A program made the translations under genes and the position numbers. Under the pieces are notes generated by a model. The model saw only the letters and a list, made by a program, of their open reading frames with translations. It had not been told where the DNA came from and did not search any database. Of a DNA stretch of 48,705 nt, positions 1 through 8,809 are shown in pieces. Origin of the DNA: Chryseobacterium flavum (GTDB taxonomy: Bacteria > Bacteroidota > Bacteroidia > Flavobacteriales > Weeksellaceae); NCBI RefSeq assembly GCF_003385595.1, contig NZ_QNUE01000026.1, forward strand, positions 1-48,705. Reading direction: 5' to 3'. Positions within the stretch are counted from its first letter, which is position 1, and every line of letters starts with the position of its first letter.

Positions 1-47
1 CAAATGCATAACCAGTCACAAATTAAAATGAAAACCTATAAAAACAA

Positions 48-79
48 AAACCAAAGTAATAGTAAAATTACTCTGGTTT
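48..79 (-). terminator. Terminator of gyrB
   Basis: An inverted repeat has arms at 48-60 and 67-79 with one internal mismatch and a 6-nt loop. Read on the minus strand it lies about 60 bases after the gyrB stop and is followed by a T-rich run. The plus-strand side also ends in a T-rich tract, so it may work in both directions. Confidence 0.6.
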
Positions 80-141
80 AATTATTTATTTTTGTACTTA
101 AATCTGTATCAGATTTTCAGGACTAGTCATTTTAAAAACGT

Positions 142-2076
142 TTATGCATCAATTTTTGCATATTTCGCATTTTTCTCGATAAACTCTCTTCTTGGCGGAA
201 CCTCATCTCCCATCAACATTGAGAAAATACTGTCTGCTTCCACGGCATTATCAATGGTTACCTGCTTCAGAATTCTGTGTTCCGGGTTAAGAGTAGTTTC
301 CCAAAGCTGCTCAGGGTTCATTTCACCAAGACCTTTGTAACGCTGTACTTCTACTCCTTTACCATCCGGAGACATTTCTAAAGTAAACTCTTCACGTTCT
401 TTTTCGTTGTAAGCATATACTTTTTTGTTTCCTTTCTTTAACAGGTATAAAGGCGGTTGAGCAATATAGATATAACCGTTCTCAATAAGCTCTTTCATGT
501 ATCTGAAGAAGAATGTCAGAATCAACGTAGAAATGTGAGATCCGTCAATATCGGCATCCGTCATGATAACGATCTTGTGGTATCTCAATTTTGATAAGTT
601 CAATGCTTTGCTGTCTTCCTCTGTTCCTACAGAAACTCCAAGAGCTGTATAGATATTTCTGATCTCTTCGTTATCATATACTTTATGAAGCATCGATTTT
701 TCTACATTCAGGATTTTACCTCTTAACGGTAGAATTGCCTGGAAGTGTCTGTCTCTCCCTTGCTTTGCTGTTCCTCCAGCGGAGTCTCCCTCTACAAGGA
801 AAATCTCAGATTCTGCCGGATCTTTTGATGAACAGTCAGATAGTTTTCCCGGAAGACCAGAACCTCCCATCGGAGATTTTCTCTGAACCATTTCACGGGC
901 TTTCTTGGCTGCCTGTCTTGCTTTTGCTGCCAAAACCACTTTCTGAACGATCTGCTTCGCTTCATTAGGGTTTTCTTCAAGAAAGTTGGTAAGCATCTCA
1001 CCTACAATTTTATCTACAGCCCCTGAAACTTCAGAGTTTCCTAATTTTGTTTTAGTCTGTCCTTCAAACTGAGGTTCCATTACCTTTACGGAAACTACAG
1101 CAGTTAATCCCTCACGGAAGTCATCTCCTGTAACTTCTACTTTTTCCTTCTGTGGAATCCCTAAATCATCAGCATATTTCTTAAGCGTTCTTGTCAAAGC
1201 ACGTCTGAAACCTGCCAGGTGAGTTCCCCCTTCATGGGTGTTGATGTTATTTACATAAGAGTGAAGATTCTCATTGAAAGAAGTGTTGTAACGCATTGCT
1301 ACTTCTACAGGAATATCATCTCTTTCTCCTTCCATGAAGATTACATGTTCCATGATAGATTCACGGTTACCGTCAATGTAAGCAACGAACTCCTTCAAAC
1401 CACCTTCAGAATGAAAAACCTCTGAACGGAAAGATCCGTCTTCCAGTTTCTCCCTTTCGTCAGTAAGGGTAATTGTAATTCCTTTATTAAGGTAAGAAAG
1501 CTCTCTTAGACGGCTTGCTAATGTATCGTAATTGTAAACTAATTCTGTAAATATAGTATCATCCGGCTGGAAAAACTGCTTGGTTCCCCTTTTTTCGCTG
1601 TGACCGATCTCTTCAACGCCTGTCTGTGCTTTTCCTCTTGAATAAATCTGCTGATAAACGTTCCCGTCTCTGTAAACAGTAGTGATCATCTCATTGGAAA
1701 GTGCATTCACACACGAAACTCCAACCCCGTGAAGACCACCCGAAACCTTATAAGAGTCTTTATCGAACTTACCTCCGGCTCCGATTTTAGTCATTACAAC
1801 TTCAAGGGCTGATTTCTGCTCTTTTTCGTGGAAATCAACCGGGATACCTCTACCGTTATCACTTACTTCAATTCCGTTTCCTTCCTTGATGCTAACGAAG
1901 ATCGTATCACAGTATCCTGCCAAAGCTTCGTCAATAGAGTTATCTACTACTTCATAAACCAAGTGGTGAAGTCCTCTGACTCCTACATCACCAATGTACA
2001 TTGAAGGACGCATACGAACGTGCTCCATTCCTTCCAATGCCTGAATACTACTAGCTGTATATTGTTTCTGACTCAT
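142..2076 (-). CDS. gyrB: DNA gyrase subunit B
   Basis: This is the ATPase subunit of DNA gyrase, a cytoplasmic type II topoisomerase that introduces negative supercoils together with GyrA. The 644-residue protein shows the N-terminal GHKL ATPase signatures (RMRPSMYIGD, DNGRGIP, GGLHGVGVSCVNALS). It also has the TOPRIM motifs EGDSAGGTAKQGRD and DADIDGSHI, and the C-terminal QRYKGLGEMNPEQLWETT motif. The length is that of the short GyrB form without the insert of about 165 residues found in E. coli. An in-frame ATG ten codons upstream (2106) is possible, but the start at 2076 gives MSQKQYTASSIQALEGMEHV, the usual beginning of the family. ParE is the alternative, but the TOPRIM region and start look like GyrB. 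The gene is divergent from cydA. Confidence 0.96.
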   Translation of the reverse strand: MSQKQYTASSIQALEGMEHVRMRPSMYIGDVGVRGLHHLVYEVVDNSIDEALAGYCDTIFVSIKEGNGIEVSDNGRGIPVDFHEKEQKSALEVVMTKIGAGGKFDKDSYKVSGGLHGVGVSCVNALSNEMITTVYRDGNVYQQIYSRGKAQTGVEEIGHSEKRGTKQFFQPDDTIFTELVYNYDTLASRLRELSYLNKGITITLTDEREKLEDGSFRSEVFHSEGGLKEFVAYIDGNRESIMEHVIFMEGERDDIPVEVAMRYNTSFNENLHSYVNNINTHEGGTHLAGFRRALTRTLKKYADDLGIPQKEKVEVTGDDFREGLTAVVSVKVMEPQFEGQTKTKLGNSEVSGAVDKIVGEMLTNFLEENPNEAKQIVQKVVLAAKARQAAKKAREMVQRKSPMGGSGLPGKLSDCSSKDPAESEIFLVEGDSAGGTAKQGRDRHFQAILPLRGKILNVEKSMLHKVYDNEEIRNIYTALGVSVGTEEDSKALNLSKLRYHKIVIMTDADIDGSHISTLILTFFFRYMKELIENGYIYIAQPPLYLLKKGNKKVYAYNEKEREEFTLEMSPDGKGVEVQRYKGLGEMNPEQLWETTLNPEHRILKQVTIDNAVEADSIFSMLMGDEVPPRREFIEKNAKYAKIDA

Positions 2077-2225
2077 ATTAAATATTAAAAATCCTGCTAA
2101 ATGCAAAGACTTACAAATATCGTGATTTTTTTCGAGGTATGAAAGTTAAAAAGTGTCAAAAAAATGTAGAGTTTTCTTATCTAAAACATAAAGAACAGGA
2201 TGCCTGTAAAAGATTCAAAATTAAA

Positions 2226-2244
2226 TGGTATTCCTGAAATACCA
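2226..2244. repeat. 7-bp dyad between gyrB and cydA
   Basis: TGGTATT (2226-2232) and AATACCA (2238-2244) form a perfect dyad with a 5-nt centre in the 234-bp divergent gap. It does not match a Crp/Fnr site, and I see no canonical TAnnTTTG box beside it. It could be an operator for cydA or a chance hairpin. Confidence 0.3.
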
Positions 2245-2310
2245 GCTGTTGTAAATCATATTCAACATCAATAATTTATGCGTAAATTTATTTACTTAAA
2301 AGTTGAGATT

Positions 2311-3654
2311 ATGGATGATTTTATTGCAGCCCGGTCCCAGATGGCCTTATCTCTGGGTTTCCATATTATTTTTTCCTGTGTAGGTATGGTAATGCCCTTT
2401 TTAATGGCTTATGCCCACTGGAAATACTTAAAAACCGATAATGAAGTATATAAAGGACTTACCAAGGCATGGAGCAAAGGTGTTGCCATCCTTTTTGCAA
2501 CGGGAGCTGTTTCCGGAACTATGCTTTCTTTTGAACTAGGGCTGCTGTGGCCCGGATTTATGAAACATGCCGGACCTATCTTCGGAATGCCTTTTTCTTT
2601 AGAGGGGACGGCTTTTTTCATTGAAGCCATTGCCATCGGATTCTTTTTATACGGATGGGAAAGATTCAACAAATGGTTTCACTGGTTCTGCGGATTTTTA
2701 GTGGGAATAAGCGGACTTGCTTCCGGAATTCTTGTTGTTGCTGCCAACGCATGGATGAATTCCCCTTCCGGCTTTGATTATATAAATGGCCAGTACCTTA
2801 ATATAGATCCGATTAAAGCGATGTTCAATGATGCATGGTTTCCTCAGGCTCTTCACATGACGGTTGCTGCTTTTTGTGCAACAGGATTTGCAGTTGCAGG
2901 AGTTCATGCTTTTATGATCATGCGAAAGAGAAATATTGAGTTTCATACCAAAGCGTTTAGAATTGCTGTAGGATTTGCTCTTATCGGAGCTTTTGGAGCC
3001 CCCTTGAGTGGCGATGTTGCTGCTAAATCTGTGGCAGAGAGACAACCTATTAAACTGGCTGCTATGGAAGCGCATTTTGAAACTGAAAAAGGAGCTTCGT
3101 TCGTGATCGGTGGAATTCCTGATGAGGAAAAAGAAGAAGTGAAATATGCAGTGAAAATTCCAAAAGTCTTAAGCTTTCTGGTAAGCAACGATTTCAATTC
3201 CGAAGTAAAAGGTCTTAAGGATTTTCCGAAAGATGAGTGGCCTCCGATTGCAGTTGTTCATTATGCTTTTCAGATCATGATCTTCTTTGGTGTCGTAATG
3301 ATAGTTATCGGAGCTGTCTATTTGTATGCCTTCTTCTTCAGAAAAGAATGGCTGAATAAAAACTGGCTGTTAAAAACCTTCCTCATTGCTACACCTTTTG
3401 GTTATATTGCGCTGGAAGCAGGATGGACCGTAACTGAAGTCGGAAGACAGCCATGGATTATATACGGCATTATGAGAACTGTAGATGCCGTAACCCCGAT
3501 GCCGGGAATACAATATTCATTTTATTTCTTCACCGCAATTTTTGTATCCTTATCACTGATCCTGATTTTCCTTTTAAAAAGGCAGATTCAGATGGTACCG
3601 AAACTTTACGACCCTACCGACTCTCAGTTTAACGATAAAAACAAAAAATCATGA
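2311..3654 (+). CDS. cydA: Cytochrome bd-type quinol oxidase subunit I
   Basis: This is the heme-bearing subunit of a bd-type oxidase, an inner-membrane enzyme that oxidises quinol and reduces O2 to water without pumping protons. The 447-residue protein is hydrophobic, with about nine membrane segments. Recognisable elements are His18 in LGFHIIF (heme b595/d ligand in the family), Glu98 and Glu105, His182, Met323 and the signature GWTVTEVGRQPW at 371-382. The periplasmic quinol loop is short, as in the CIO-like or short-Q-loop subfamily. The start at 2311 (MDDFIAARSQ) matches the usual short N-terminus; an ATG at 2278 would add 11 residues. The stop overlaps the cydB start (ATGA), so the two genes are translationally coupled. 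Confidence 0.95.
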   Translation: MDDFIAARSQMALSLGFHIIFSCVGMVMPFLMAYAHWKYLKTDNEVYKGLTKAWSKGVAILFATGAVSGTMLSFELGLLWPGFMKHAGPIFGMPFSLEGTAFFIEAIAIGFFLYGWERFNKWFHWFCGFLVGISGLASGILVVAANAWMNSPSGFDYINGQYLNIDPIKAMFNDAWFPQALHMTVAAFCATGFAVAGVHAFMIMRKRNIEFHTKAFRIAVGFALIGAFGAPLSGDVAAKSVAERQPIKLAAMEAHFETEKGASFVIGGIPDEEKEEVKYAVKIPKVLSFLVSNDFNSEVKGLKDFPKDEWPPIAVVHYAFQIMIFFGVVMIVIGAVYLYAFFFRKEWLNKNWLLKTFLIATPFGYIALEAGWTVTEVGRQPWIIYGIMRTVDAVTPMPGIQYSFYFFTAIFVSLSLILIFLLKRQIQMVPKLYDPTDSQFNDKNKKS

Positions 3655-4655
3655 TTTACATTGTAATAGGTTTTCTCTGGCTTTCCATCTGTCTTTATAT
3701 TATTCTGGGAGGGGCTGATTTCGGAGCTGGAATTGTAGAGCTTTTTACCAATAAAAAAGCCCGTCATAAGACCAAGGAAATCATGTATGAATCTATAGCT
3801 CCTGTATGGGAAGCTAATCATATGTGGCTGATCATTGCGATTGTAATCCTCTTCGTAGGCTTTCCTCAAATTTATACTACGATGTCTACCTATCTTCATA
3901 TTCCTCTGGTCCTTATGCTTTTAGGAATTATTGCAAGGGGAACAGCATTTACGTTCAGACATTATGATGCCGTAAAGGATAACTGGCAGGTATTATATAC
4001 TCAGATCTTTTATTATGCAAGCCTTTTAACACCTTTCTTTTTGGGATTAATTGCTGCTGCAACGGTTTCGCATTCCATTAATCCTGACGCCGTTGGTTTT
4101 CTTGATTTGTATATATTCAGCTGGCTGAACTGGTTTGGGGTTTCCGTCGGCTTATTTACCGTATCACTCTGTGCTTATCTTGCTTCTATTTTCTCTTTGA
4201 GAGAAACACGTGATAAAGCTGATCTTTTATTGATGATAAGAAAATCAAAACAGACAATGATCTTTGTAGTGGTTACAGGAATTCTGGTATTTGTTACCGC
4301 CTATACTTCGGATATTCCTCTTTTGATGTGGATATTCTCTAAACCTTTAGGAATTATGGCTATAGCCTTTGCAACCATTGCATTACTGCTTATTCTAAGA
4401 GCAATGAATCGCCAAAAACTTCTGCCCGTACGTGCATTGGCAGGGTTTCAGATAGTAATGATTTTAGTAGCTGCGACGTATCAGCATAATCCTAATATTA
4501 TTTTGTTAGGGAACGGACAGCATCTATCTTTACTGGAACACATGGCACCCGAAAAAACGATTGCTGCATTGGGATGGGCCCTGATGCTGGGTTCATTATT
4601 TATTCTTCCGTTTTTATTTTACCTGATGGCTTCTTTCAGTAAACTGAGAAAATAG
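3651..4655 (+). CDS. cydB: Cytochrome bd-type quinol oxidase subunit II
   Basis: This is the second integral membrane subunit of the bd oxidase, which forms a heterodimer with CydA. The 334-residue protein begins with the family pattern WLSICLYIILGGADFGAGIVEL and continues with EANHMWLI in the second segment. It has about eight membrane segments and a length normal for CydB. The start codon overlaps the cydA stop by four bases. No CydX-like small ORF or cydDC genes are visible next to it; the following gene, five bases downstream, is a ClbS-like protein. Confidence 0.95.
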   Translation: MIYIVIGFLWLSICLYIILGGADFGAGIVELFTNKKARHKTKEIMYESIAPVWEANHMWLIIAIVILFVGFPQIYTTMSTYLHIPLVLMLLGIIARGTAFTFRHYDAVKDNWQVLYTQIFYYASLLTPFFLGLIAAATVSHSINPDAVGFLDLYIFSWLNWFGVSVGLFTVSLCAYLASIFSLRETRDKADLLLMIRKSKQTMIFVVVTGILVFVTAYTSDIPLLMWIFSKPLGIMAIAFATIALLLILRAMNRQKLLPVRALAGFQIVMILVAATYQHNPNIILLGNGQHLSLLEHMAPEKTIAALGWALMLGSLFILPFLFYLMASFSKLRK

Positions 4656-4660
4656 TAAAT

Positions 4661-5176
4661 ATGCAGGGTTATAAGGATAAAAAAGAGCTTATTGAAGAAC
4701 TAAAGAAAAGATATGAGCTCTATGATCAGGAATTTAACGATATAAAAGAAGAGGAAAAAGATCTTCTGCAGCCAGGAGTTGATAAAACCCCATCACAAAA
4801 TATTTCCTATCAGTTAGGCTGGACTCATCTGCTTTTACAATGGGAATCTGATGAAAAAAACGGAATTGAAGTAAAAACTCCTACTCCTGATTATAAATGG
4901 AATAACCTGGGAGGGTTGTACCAGTCTTTTTATAATCAATATGGTTCTCATACTTTACAAGAACAAAGAGAACTGCTTCGAAATCAGGTGGATGAAATTA
5001 TCAACTGGATAGAAAGCCTTGATGATGATACAGTATTTATTTCCGGCAAAAGAAAATGGGCAACAACACCCGCTCAGTGGCCGGTCTGGAAATGGATTCA
5101 TATTAATACCGCAGCTCCGTTTAAAAGCTTCAGGACACAGCTCCGGAAATGGAAAAAAGAAAAAGGTACAGCATAG
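4661..5176 (+). CDS. ClbS/DfsB family four-helix protein
   Basis: The 171-residue soluble protein matches the ClbS/DfsB (DUF1706) pattern. It has an N-terminal helix rich in Lys/Glu, then ISYQLGWTHLLLQW, then the aromatic block YKWNNLGGLYQSFY at about residues 80-93. A C-terminal WKWIHINTAAPFKSFRTQLRKW completes the match (quoted only as its start and end: WKWIHINTAAPF... and RTQLRKWKK). ClbS is a cyclopropane hydrolase that protects colibactin producers. Most homologues sit in genomes without colibactin and have no known substrate. It follows cydB by five bases and ends in a terminator, so it is probably the third gene of the oxidase operon. The family call is solid; the role is unknown. Confidence 0.82.
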   Translation: MQGYKDKKELIEELKKRYELYDQEFNDIKEEEKDLLQPGVDKTPSQNISYQLGWTHLLLQWESDEKNGIEVKTPTPDYKWNNLGGLYQSFYNQYGSHTLQEQRELLRNQVDEIINWIESLDDDTVFISGKRKWATTPAQWPVWKWIHINTAAPFKSFRTQLRKWKKEKGTA

Positions 5177-5191
5177 CACTGTACCTTTTTT
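5160..5191. terminator. Bidirectional terminator between clbS-like gene and lysS
   Basis: A perfect 12-bp stem (5160-5171 with 5179-5190) starts with a run of A and ends with a run of T, so it can stop transcription from both sides. The ClbS-like stop codon lies in the loop, and the lysS stop is 22 bases further on. Confidence 0.85.
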
Positions 5192-5212
5192 ATTTATATT
5201 TTCTGAGAAATC

Positions 5213-6910
5213 TTAAGCCAGTTTCATCAAAAGATTTTCGTCAATTTTCTCTACTTTCACAATATTGTTCTTTGTCAAAGTTTTGGAAGCTTTATCCCAT
5301 TTTTTACCGGATAACTGGCTTCTTTCTTTTACTTCAGCCAAAGCCATCGGCTCTTCCTGGGAATTAAGGATTTCAAGGATTACTTTTTCATCTTCCCCTA
5401 ATTCAATCTGTGGAGCAGCTTTTTCCGGTCTCATCTGAGGGAAGAATAATACTTCCTGGATAGAGGCATTATTCGTTAAGAACATGATTAATCTGTCCAT
5501 ACCAATTCCTAATCCTGAAGTTGGCGGCATACCGTATTCCAATGCTCTCAGGAAGTCCTGATCGATAAACATTGCTTCATCATCTCCTCTTTCAGATAAA
5601 GCCATCTGTGCTTCAAAACGCTCCCTCTGATCGATAGGATCATTAAGCTCTGAATAAGCGTTTGCGATTTCTTTACCACACACCATTAATTCAAAACGCT
5701 CTGTTAAACCTTCCTTGCTTCTGTGTTTTTTTGTCAGCGGAGACATTTCAATCGGATAATCTGTAATGAAAGTCGGCTGAATGAAGTTTCCTTCACATTT
5801 TTCACCGAAAATCTCATCAATTAATTTTCCTTTACCCATCGTCTCATTTACTTCAATACTGATAGACTTGGCAAAATCATATAATTCCTGCTCAGTTTTT
5901 CCTGTAATATCGAAACCTGTAAATTTAAGGATCGCTTCCGTCATGGAAACTCTTGGATAAGGAGCTTTGAAATCCACTTCATGTTCCCCAAAGGTAGCTT
6001 TTGTGGTTCCGTTTACCTGGATCGCACAGAATTCCAGTAATTTCTCAGTGAAATCCATCATCCAGTTGTAATCTTTGTAAGCCACATAGATTTCCATAGC
6101 AGTAAATTCCGGGTTGTGTGTTCTGTCCATCCCTTCATTTCTGAAGTTTTTGGAGAACTCATATACTCCGTCAAAACCACCTACGATCAGTCTTTTCAGA
6201 TATAATTCGTTGGCAATTCTTAAATATAATGGAATATCCAGCGCATTGTGGTGTGTGATGAACGGTTTAGCTGCTGCTCCACCAGGAATTGACTGAAGAA
6301 TTGGAGTTTCCACTTCAAAATATCCTGCATCATTAAAGAAAGTTCTCATGGCATTGAACAATTTTGTTCTCTTCACGAAAATTTCTTTCACCTGTGGATT
6401 TACCGTTAAATCTACATAACGCTGTCTGTATCTTAATTCAGGATCTGTAAAGCCGTCATGTACAACTCCATTTTCATCTGTTTTAGCCTGAGGCAGCGGA
6501 CGTAAAGCTTTTGTAAGAAGGGTAAAGTTTTTTACTAAAACCGTCTTTTCTCCTACCTGAGTGGTAAACAATTCTCCTTCGATACCGATAATATCACCGA
6601 TATCCAAAAGGTGCTTGTATACTTCATTATATAGTTCTTTATCTTCACCCGGACAGATCTCATCCCTGTTGAAGTAAACCTGGATTTTTCCTTTAGAATC
6701 CTGCAATTCTGCAAAAGAAGCCTTCCCCTGAATTCTGCGGGACATCAATCTACCAGCGATCTTCACCTGTTTACTTTCAGAAAAATCCTGTTTTATAGAT
6801 TCTGTAGTATCTGTAATTGTATACTCATCCGCAGGGAACGCATTAATCCCCATTTCAGTAAGCTTGTTCAGCTTTTCTCTTCTAATGATTTCTTGTTCTG
6901 ATAATTGCAT
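5213..6910 (-). CDS. lysS: Lysyl-tRNA synthetase, class II
   Basis: The enzyme charges tRNA-Lys with lysine in the cytoplasm. The 565-residue protein has an N-terminal OB-fold anticodon-binding domain (about 48-135). Class II motif 2 is FRNEGMDRTHNPEFT at about 256-270 and motif 3 is GLGIGMDRLIMFL at about 466-478. The core ends near residue 498, where E. coli LysS would stop; a further 65 or so charged residues look like a winged-helix or helical tail. The tail is in frame with no sign of fusion to another ORF. A minus-strand promoter box TAAATTTG (6933-6940) sits 23 bases before the ATG. The gene is transcribed alone. Confidence 0.95.
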   Translation of the reverse strand: MQLSEQEIIRREKLNKLTEMGINAFPADEYTITDTTESIKQDFSESKQVKIAGRLMSRRIQGKASFAELQDSKGKIQVYFNRDEICPGEDKELYNEVYKHLLDIGDIIGIEGELFTTQVGEKTVLVKNFTLLTKALRPLPQAKTDENGVVHDGFTDPELRYRQRYVDLTVNPQVKEIFVKRTKLFNAMRTFFNDAGYFEVETPILQSIPGGAAAKPFITHHNALDIPLYLRIANELYLKRLIVGGFDGVYEFSKNFRNEGMDRTHNPEFTAMEIYVAYKDYNWMMDFTEKLLEFCAIQVNGTTKATFGEHEVDFKAPYPRVSMTEAILKFTGFDITGKTEQELYDFAKSISIEVNETMGKGKLIDEIFGEKCEGNFIQPTFITDYPIEMSPLTKKHRSKEGLTERFELMVCGKEIANAYSELNDPIDQRERFEAQMALSERGDDEAMFIDQDFLRALEYGMPPTSGLGIGMDRLIMFLTNNASIQEVLFFPQMRPEKAAPQIELGEDEKVILEILNSQEEPMALAEVKERSQLSGKKWDKASKTLTKNNIVKVEKIDENLLMKLA

Positions 6911-6932
6911 TTCTTATTTTTCTAAAAGCGTA

Positions 6933-6940
6933 CAAATTTA
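6933..6940 (-). promoter_or_regulatory. -7 box of lysS
   Basis: The plus-strand CAAATTTA reads TAAATTTG on the minus strand, a full match to the Bacteroidota TAnnTTTG box, 23 bases before the lysS ATG. Confidence 0.6.
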
Positions 6941-7080
6941 GGCATTTTTGACTTGACCGTCAATGGCTTTTTTAAGAAATTTTAAAAAGTGAACAGGAAT
7001 GGAGTTAAGATGCCGGATACGGTGCAGGGTAAGGAGATCCGGATATACACTCCCGTGCTATTAATCTTAAACTTTAAACT

Positions 7081-8010
7081 TTAAACAGTCCAATTTTTTC
7101 TCTCTTTTTGAGGAATGAATGTCCAGGCCAGTATTCTGCTTACTTTTTGTCCCTGGGCCATATCAATGGTTTTCATTTCTGTAGATTTTACCTTCTTTAA
7201 AAGATTCATCAGTTTATTAAGATTATCTTTTTTAGAAACCAGACATGTGAACCAAAGAACCTGGGACGAAAATAATGTACTTTCATTAATCATTTTTGTA
7301 ATAAACGCCAGTTCACCGCCTTCGCACCACAGTTCAGACTGCTGGCCGCTGAAATTAAGAAGAGGTTTGGATTTCTTTGATTTATTAAGGTTTTTTGTTT
7401 TCCTGATATTCCCTTTCATGGCAGACTCTTCAGAATCATGAAAAGGAGGATTGCACATTGTAAAGGTAAACTTGTCGTCAGGTTTGATAATATTGACAAA
7501 AACATGGTCTGCATCAGGCTGACTTTCCAGCTGAATAACGGAACACAGATCCGGGTTCTGATCTAAAATATGCTGAGCATTTTTCAAAGAATCCTGATTG
7601 ATATCTATTCCAAGCATCGTCCAGCCATAAGACCTGTGACAGATTAATGGATACACGAGATTGGCTCCCGTTCCTATATCCAGACCTTTTACAGAATTTC
7701 CGGCCGGAATCTTATCAGGATGTTCGGCTAAGAGATCAGCAATATAATGTACATAATCTGCTCGTCCCGGAATGGGCGGACAAAGATTGGTGTCCGGAAT
7801 ATCCCAGCCTTTGATCTGATAAAAGTGTAAAAGCAGAGCTTTGTTGAGCAGTTTGACTGCTTGTGGAATGCTGAAATTAATGGTTACCGTCTGATAAGCA
7901 TTAACGAAAACATAGTGTTTCAGTTCCGGCACACAAGAAATTAGCTGATCAAAATCATAGGGATCACGATGCAGGTTTCTTGTGTGCAGACTGGATTTTT
8001 CAGCGGACAT
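7081..8010 (-). CDS. rlmF: 23S rRNA (adenine-1618-N6)-methyltransferase
   Basis: This enzyme methylates A1618 of 23S rRNA using S-adenosylmethionine. At 309 residues it is almost exactly the length of E. coli RlmF. The N-terminus has the family block LHPRN-like LHTRNLHRDPYDFDQLI and then PPIPGRADYVHYIADLL. The SAM-binding site is GLDIGTGANLVYPLI at about residues 110-124. The target-base motif is NPPFHDSEES near 188-197. The start follows the stop of the upstream lipoprotein cytochrome by three bases, so it is probably the last gene of a three-gene unit. The A/T-rich tail just after the stop (7066-7086) contains two copies of ACTTTAA. Confidence 0.93.
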   Translation of the reverse strand: MSAEKSSLHTRNLHRDPYDFDQLISCVPELKHYVFVNAYQTVTINFSIPQAVKLLNKALLLHFYQIKGWDIPDTNLCPPIPGRADYVHYIADLLAEHPDKIPAGNSVKGLDIGTGANLVYPLICHRSYGWTMLGIDINQDSLKNAQHILDQNPDLCSVIQLESQPDADHVFVNIIKPDDKFTFTMCNPPFHDSEESAMKGNIRKTKNLNKSKKSKPLLNFSGQQSELWCEGGELAFITKMINESTLFSSQVLWFTCLVSKKDNLNKLMNLLKKVKSTEMKTIDMAQGQKVSRILAWTFIPQKERKNWTV

Positions 8011-8013
8011 ATT

Positions 8014-8388
8014 TTATTTCTTCTGACTCAAAATATATTCCACCATTTTTTTGGCATCTTCTTTAGACACCTGTGGATGGGCAGCCATAGGCACACTTCC
8101 CCATACTCCACTGCCGCCTTCTATAATTTTGGAAGCTAACAATTCCGTATCTTTTTCAGAATACTTCCCTGCAATTTCCTGATAAGAAGGTCCTATCATT
8201 CTCTCATTAACAGAGTGGCATCCTGAGCAATCTAATGTTTCGATGATCTGATCGCCGGAAAGAGTAGATTTTACAGGTTCTGAAACGGTAACCGTCTCAG
8301 AAGAAGCCGCCACTTCTGTTGTATTTTCTTTTTTAGAACAGGAAAGGATCATCAGACCCATTATCCCTGCCAAAAGTATTTTTTTCAT
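8014..8388 (-). CDS. Lipoprotein c-type cytochrome, class I
   Basis: This is a small electron carrier that should sit in the periplasm, tethered by lipid. The 124-residue precursor has a signal peptide ending in the lipobox ILSC (Cys17). A disordered Ser/Thr/Glu linker to about residue 40 follows, then a single monoheme domain with C54-SG-C57-H58 and a probable axial Met101 in VPMAAHP. The domain resembles cytochrome c551/c552-type carriers. Its start codon overlaps the stop of the upstream small lipoprotein by one base (TAATG), and it is followed by rlmF after three bases. The partner oxidase or reductase is not evident nearby. Confidence 0.88.
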   Translation of the reverse strand: MKKILLAGIMGLMILSCSKKENTTEVAASSETVTVSEPVKSTLSGDQIIETLDCSGCHSVNERMIGPSYQEIAGKYSEKDTELLASKIIEGGSGVWGSVPMAAHPQVSKEDAKKMVEYILSQKK

Positions 8389-8603
8389 TATTTTTTCGCT
8401 GTAGAATCTGTTTTAGCAGCTTCAGGAACAGTAGCAGCCGGAGTTTCAGCCGGAGCAGCAGGCTTAGCGGTAGAATCTACAACAGTGGCAACTTCCGGTT
8501 CTTCAAGCATGGTATTGCTGTCCTGTAATGAATGATCTACTTTTTTTGAGCAGTTTACTACTAATAAACCTCCGATAAATGCAATTGCTAATACTTTTTT
8601 CAT
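8388..8603 (-). CDS. Small Ala/Pro-rich lipoprotein
   Basis: The 71-residue protein has a signal peptide with lipobox LVVNC (Cys18). The rest is low-complexity sequence rich in Ala, Pro, Glu, Val and Thr with two STAKK/STAKP repeats. No enzymatic domain is visible. It is coupled to the cytochrome c gene by a one-base overlap and is preceded by a good promoter box, so it is a real first gene. It could be a linker or surface spacer protein, but I do not recognise a family. Confidence 0.75.
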   Translation of the reverse strand: MKKVLAIAFIGGLLVVNCSKKVDHSLQDSNTMLEEPEVATVVDSTAKPAAPAETPAATVPEAAKTDSTAKK

Positions 8604-8621
8604 TGTTTTCTAATTTGGAAG

Positions 8622-8629
8622 CAAAAATA
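8622..8629 (-). promoter_or_regulatory. -7 box of the lipoprotein-cytochrome-rlmF unit
   Basis: CAAAAATA on the plus strand reads TATTTTTG on the minus strand, matching TAnnTTTG, 18 bases before the ATG at 8603. Confidence 0.6.
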
Positions 8630-8746
8630 TAAAAAATAAACTTTTAAACTGATGACAAATGTCTTCTTTAAAGAATATTTTAGATCTTTAATTAATTAGC
8701 ACACTGAAAAATAATTCAAAATAAAGGGAATTTTAATTCAGATCAT

Positions 8747-8754
8747 TATTTTTG
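8747..8754 (+). promoter_or_regulatory. -7 box of the cupin lipoprotein
   Basis: TATTTTTG matches TAnnTTTG and lies 55 bases upstream of the ATG at 8810. No clear -33 TTTG is seen at the expected distance. Confidence 0.45.
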
Positions 8755-8809
8755 TAAAATATTGTTCAGATCTTCAAAATGAAAAAATAATACCTTAAAA
8801 ACAAAACTT

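Noticed and set aside
2698..3197. Long minus-strand ORFs inside cydA
   Set aside because: They are frame shadows of a strongly conserved gene, with no start signal or family pattern.
6911..7080. Possible small gene or terminator between lysS and rlmF
   Set aside because: No ORF with family pattern and no stable hairpin with a T run; only the lysS promoter is supported.
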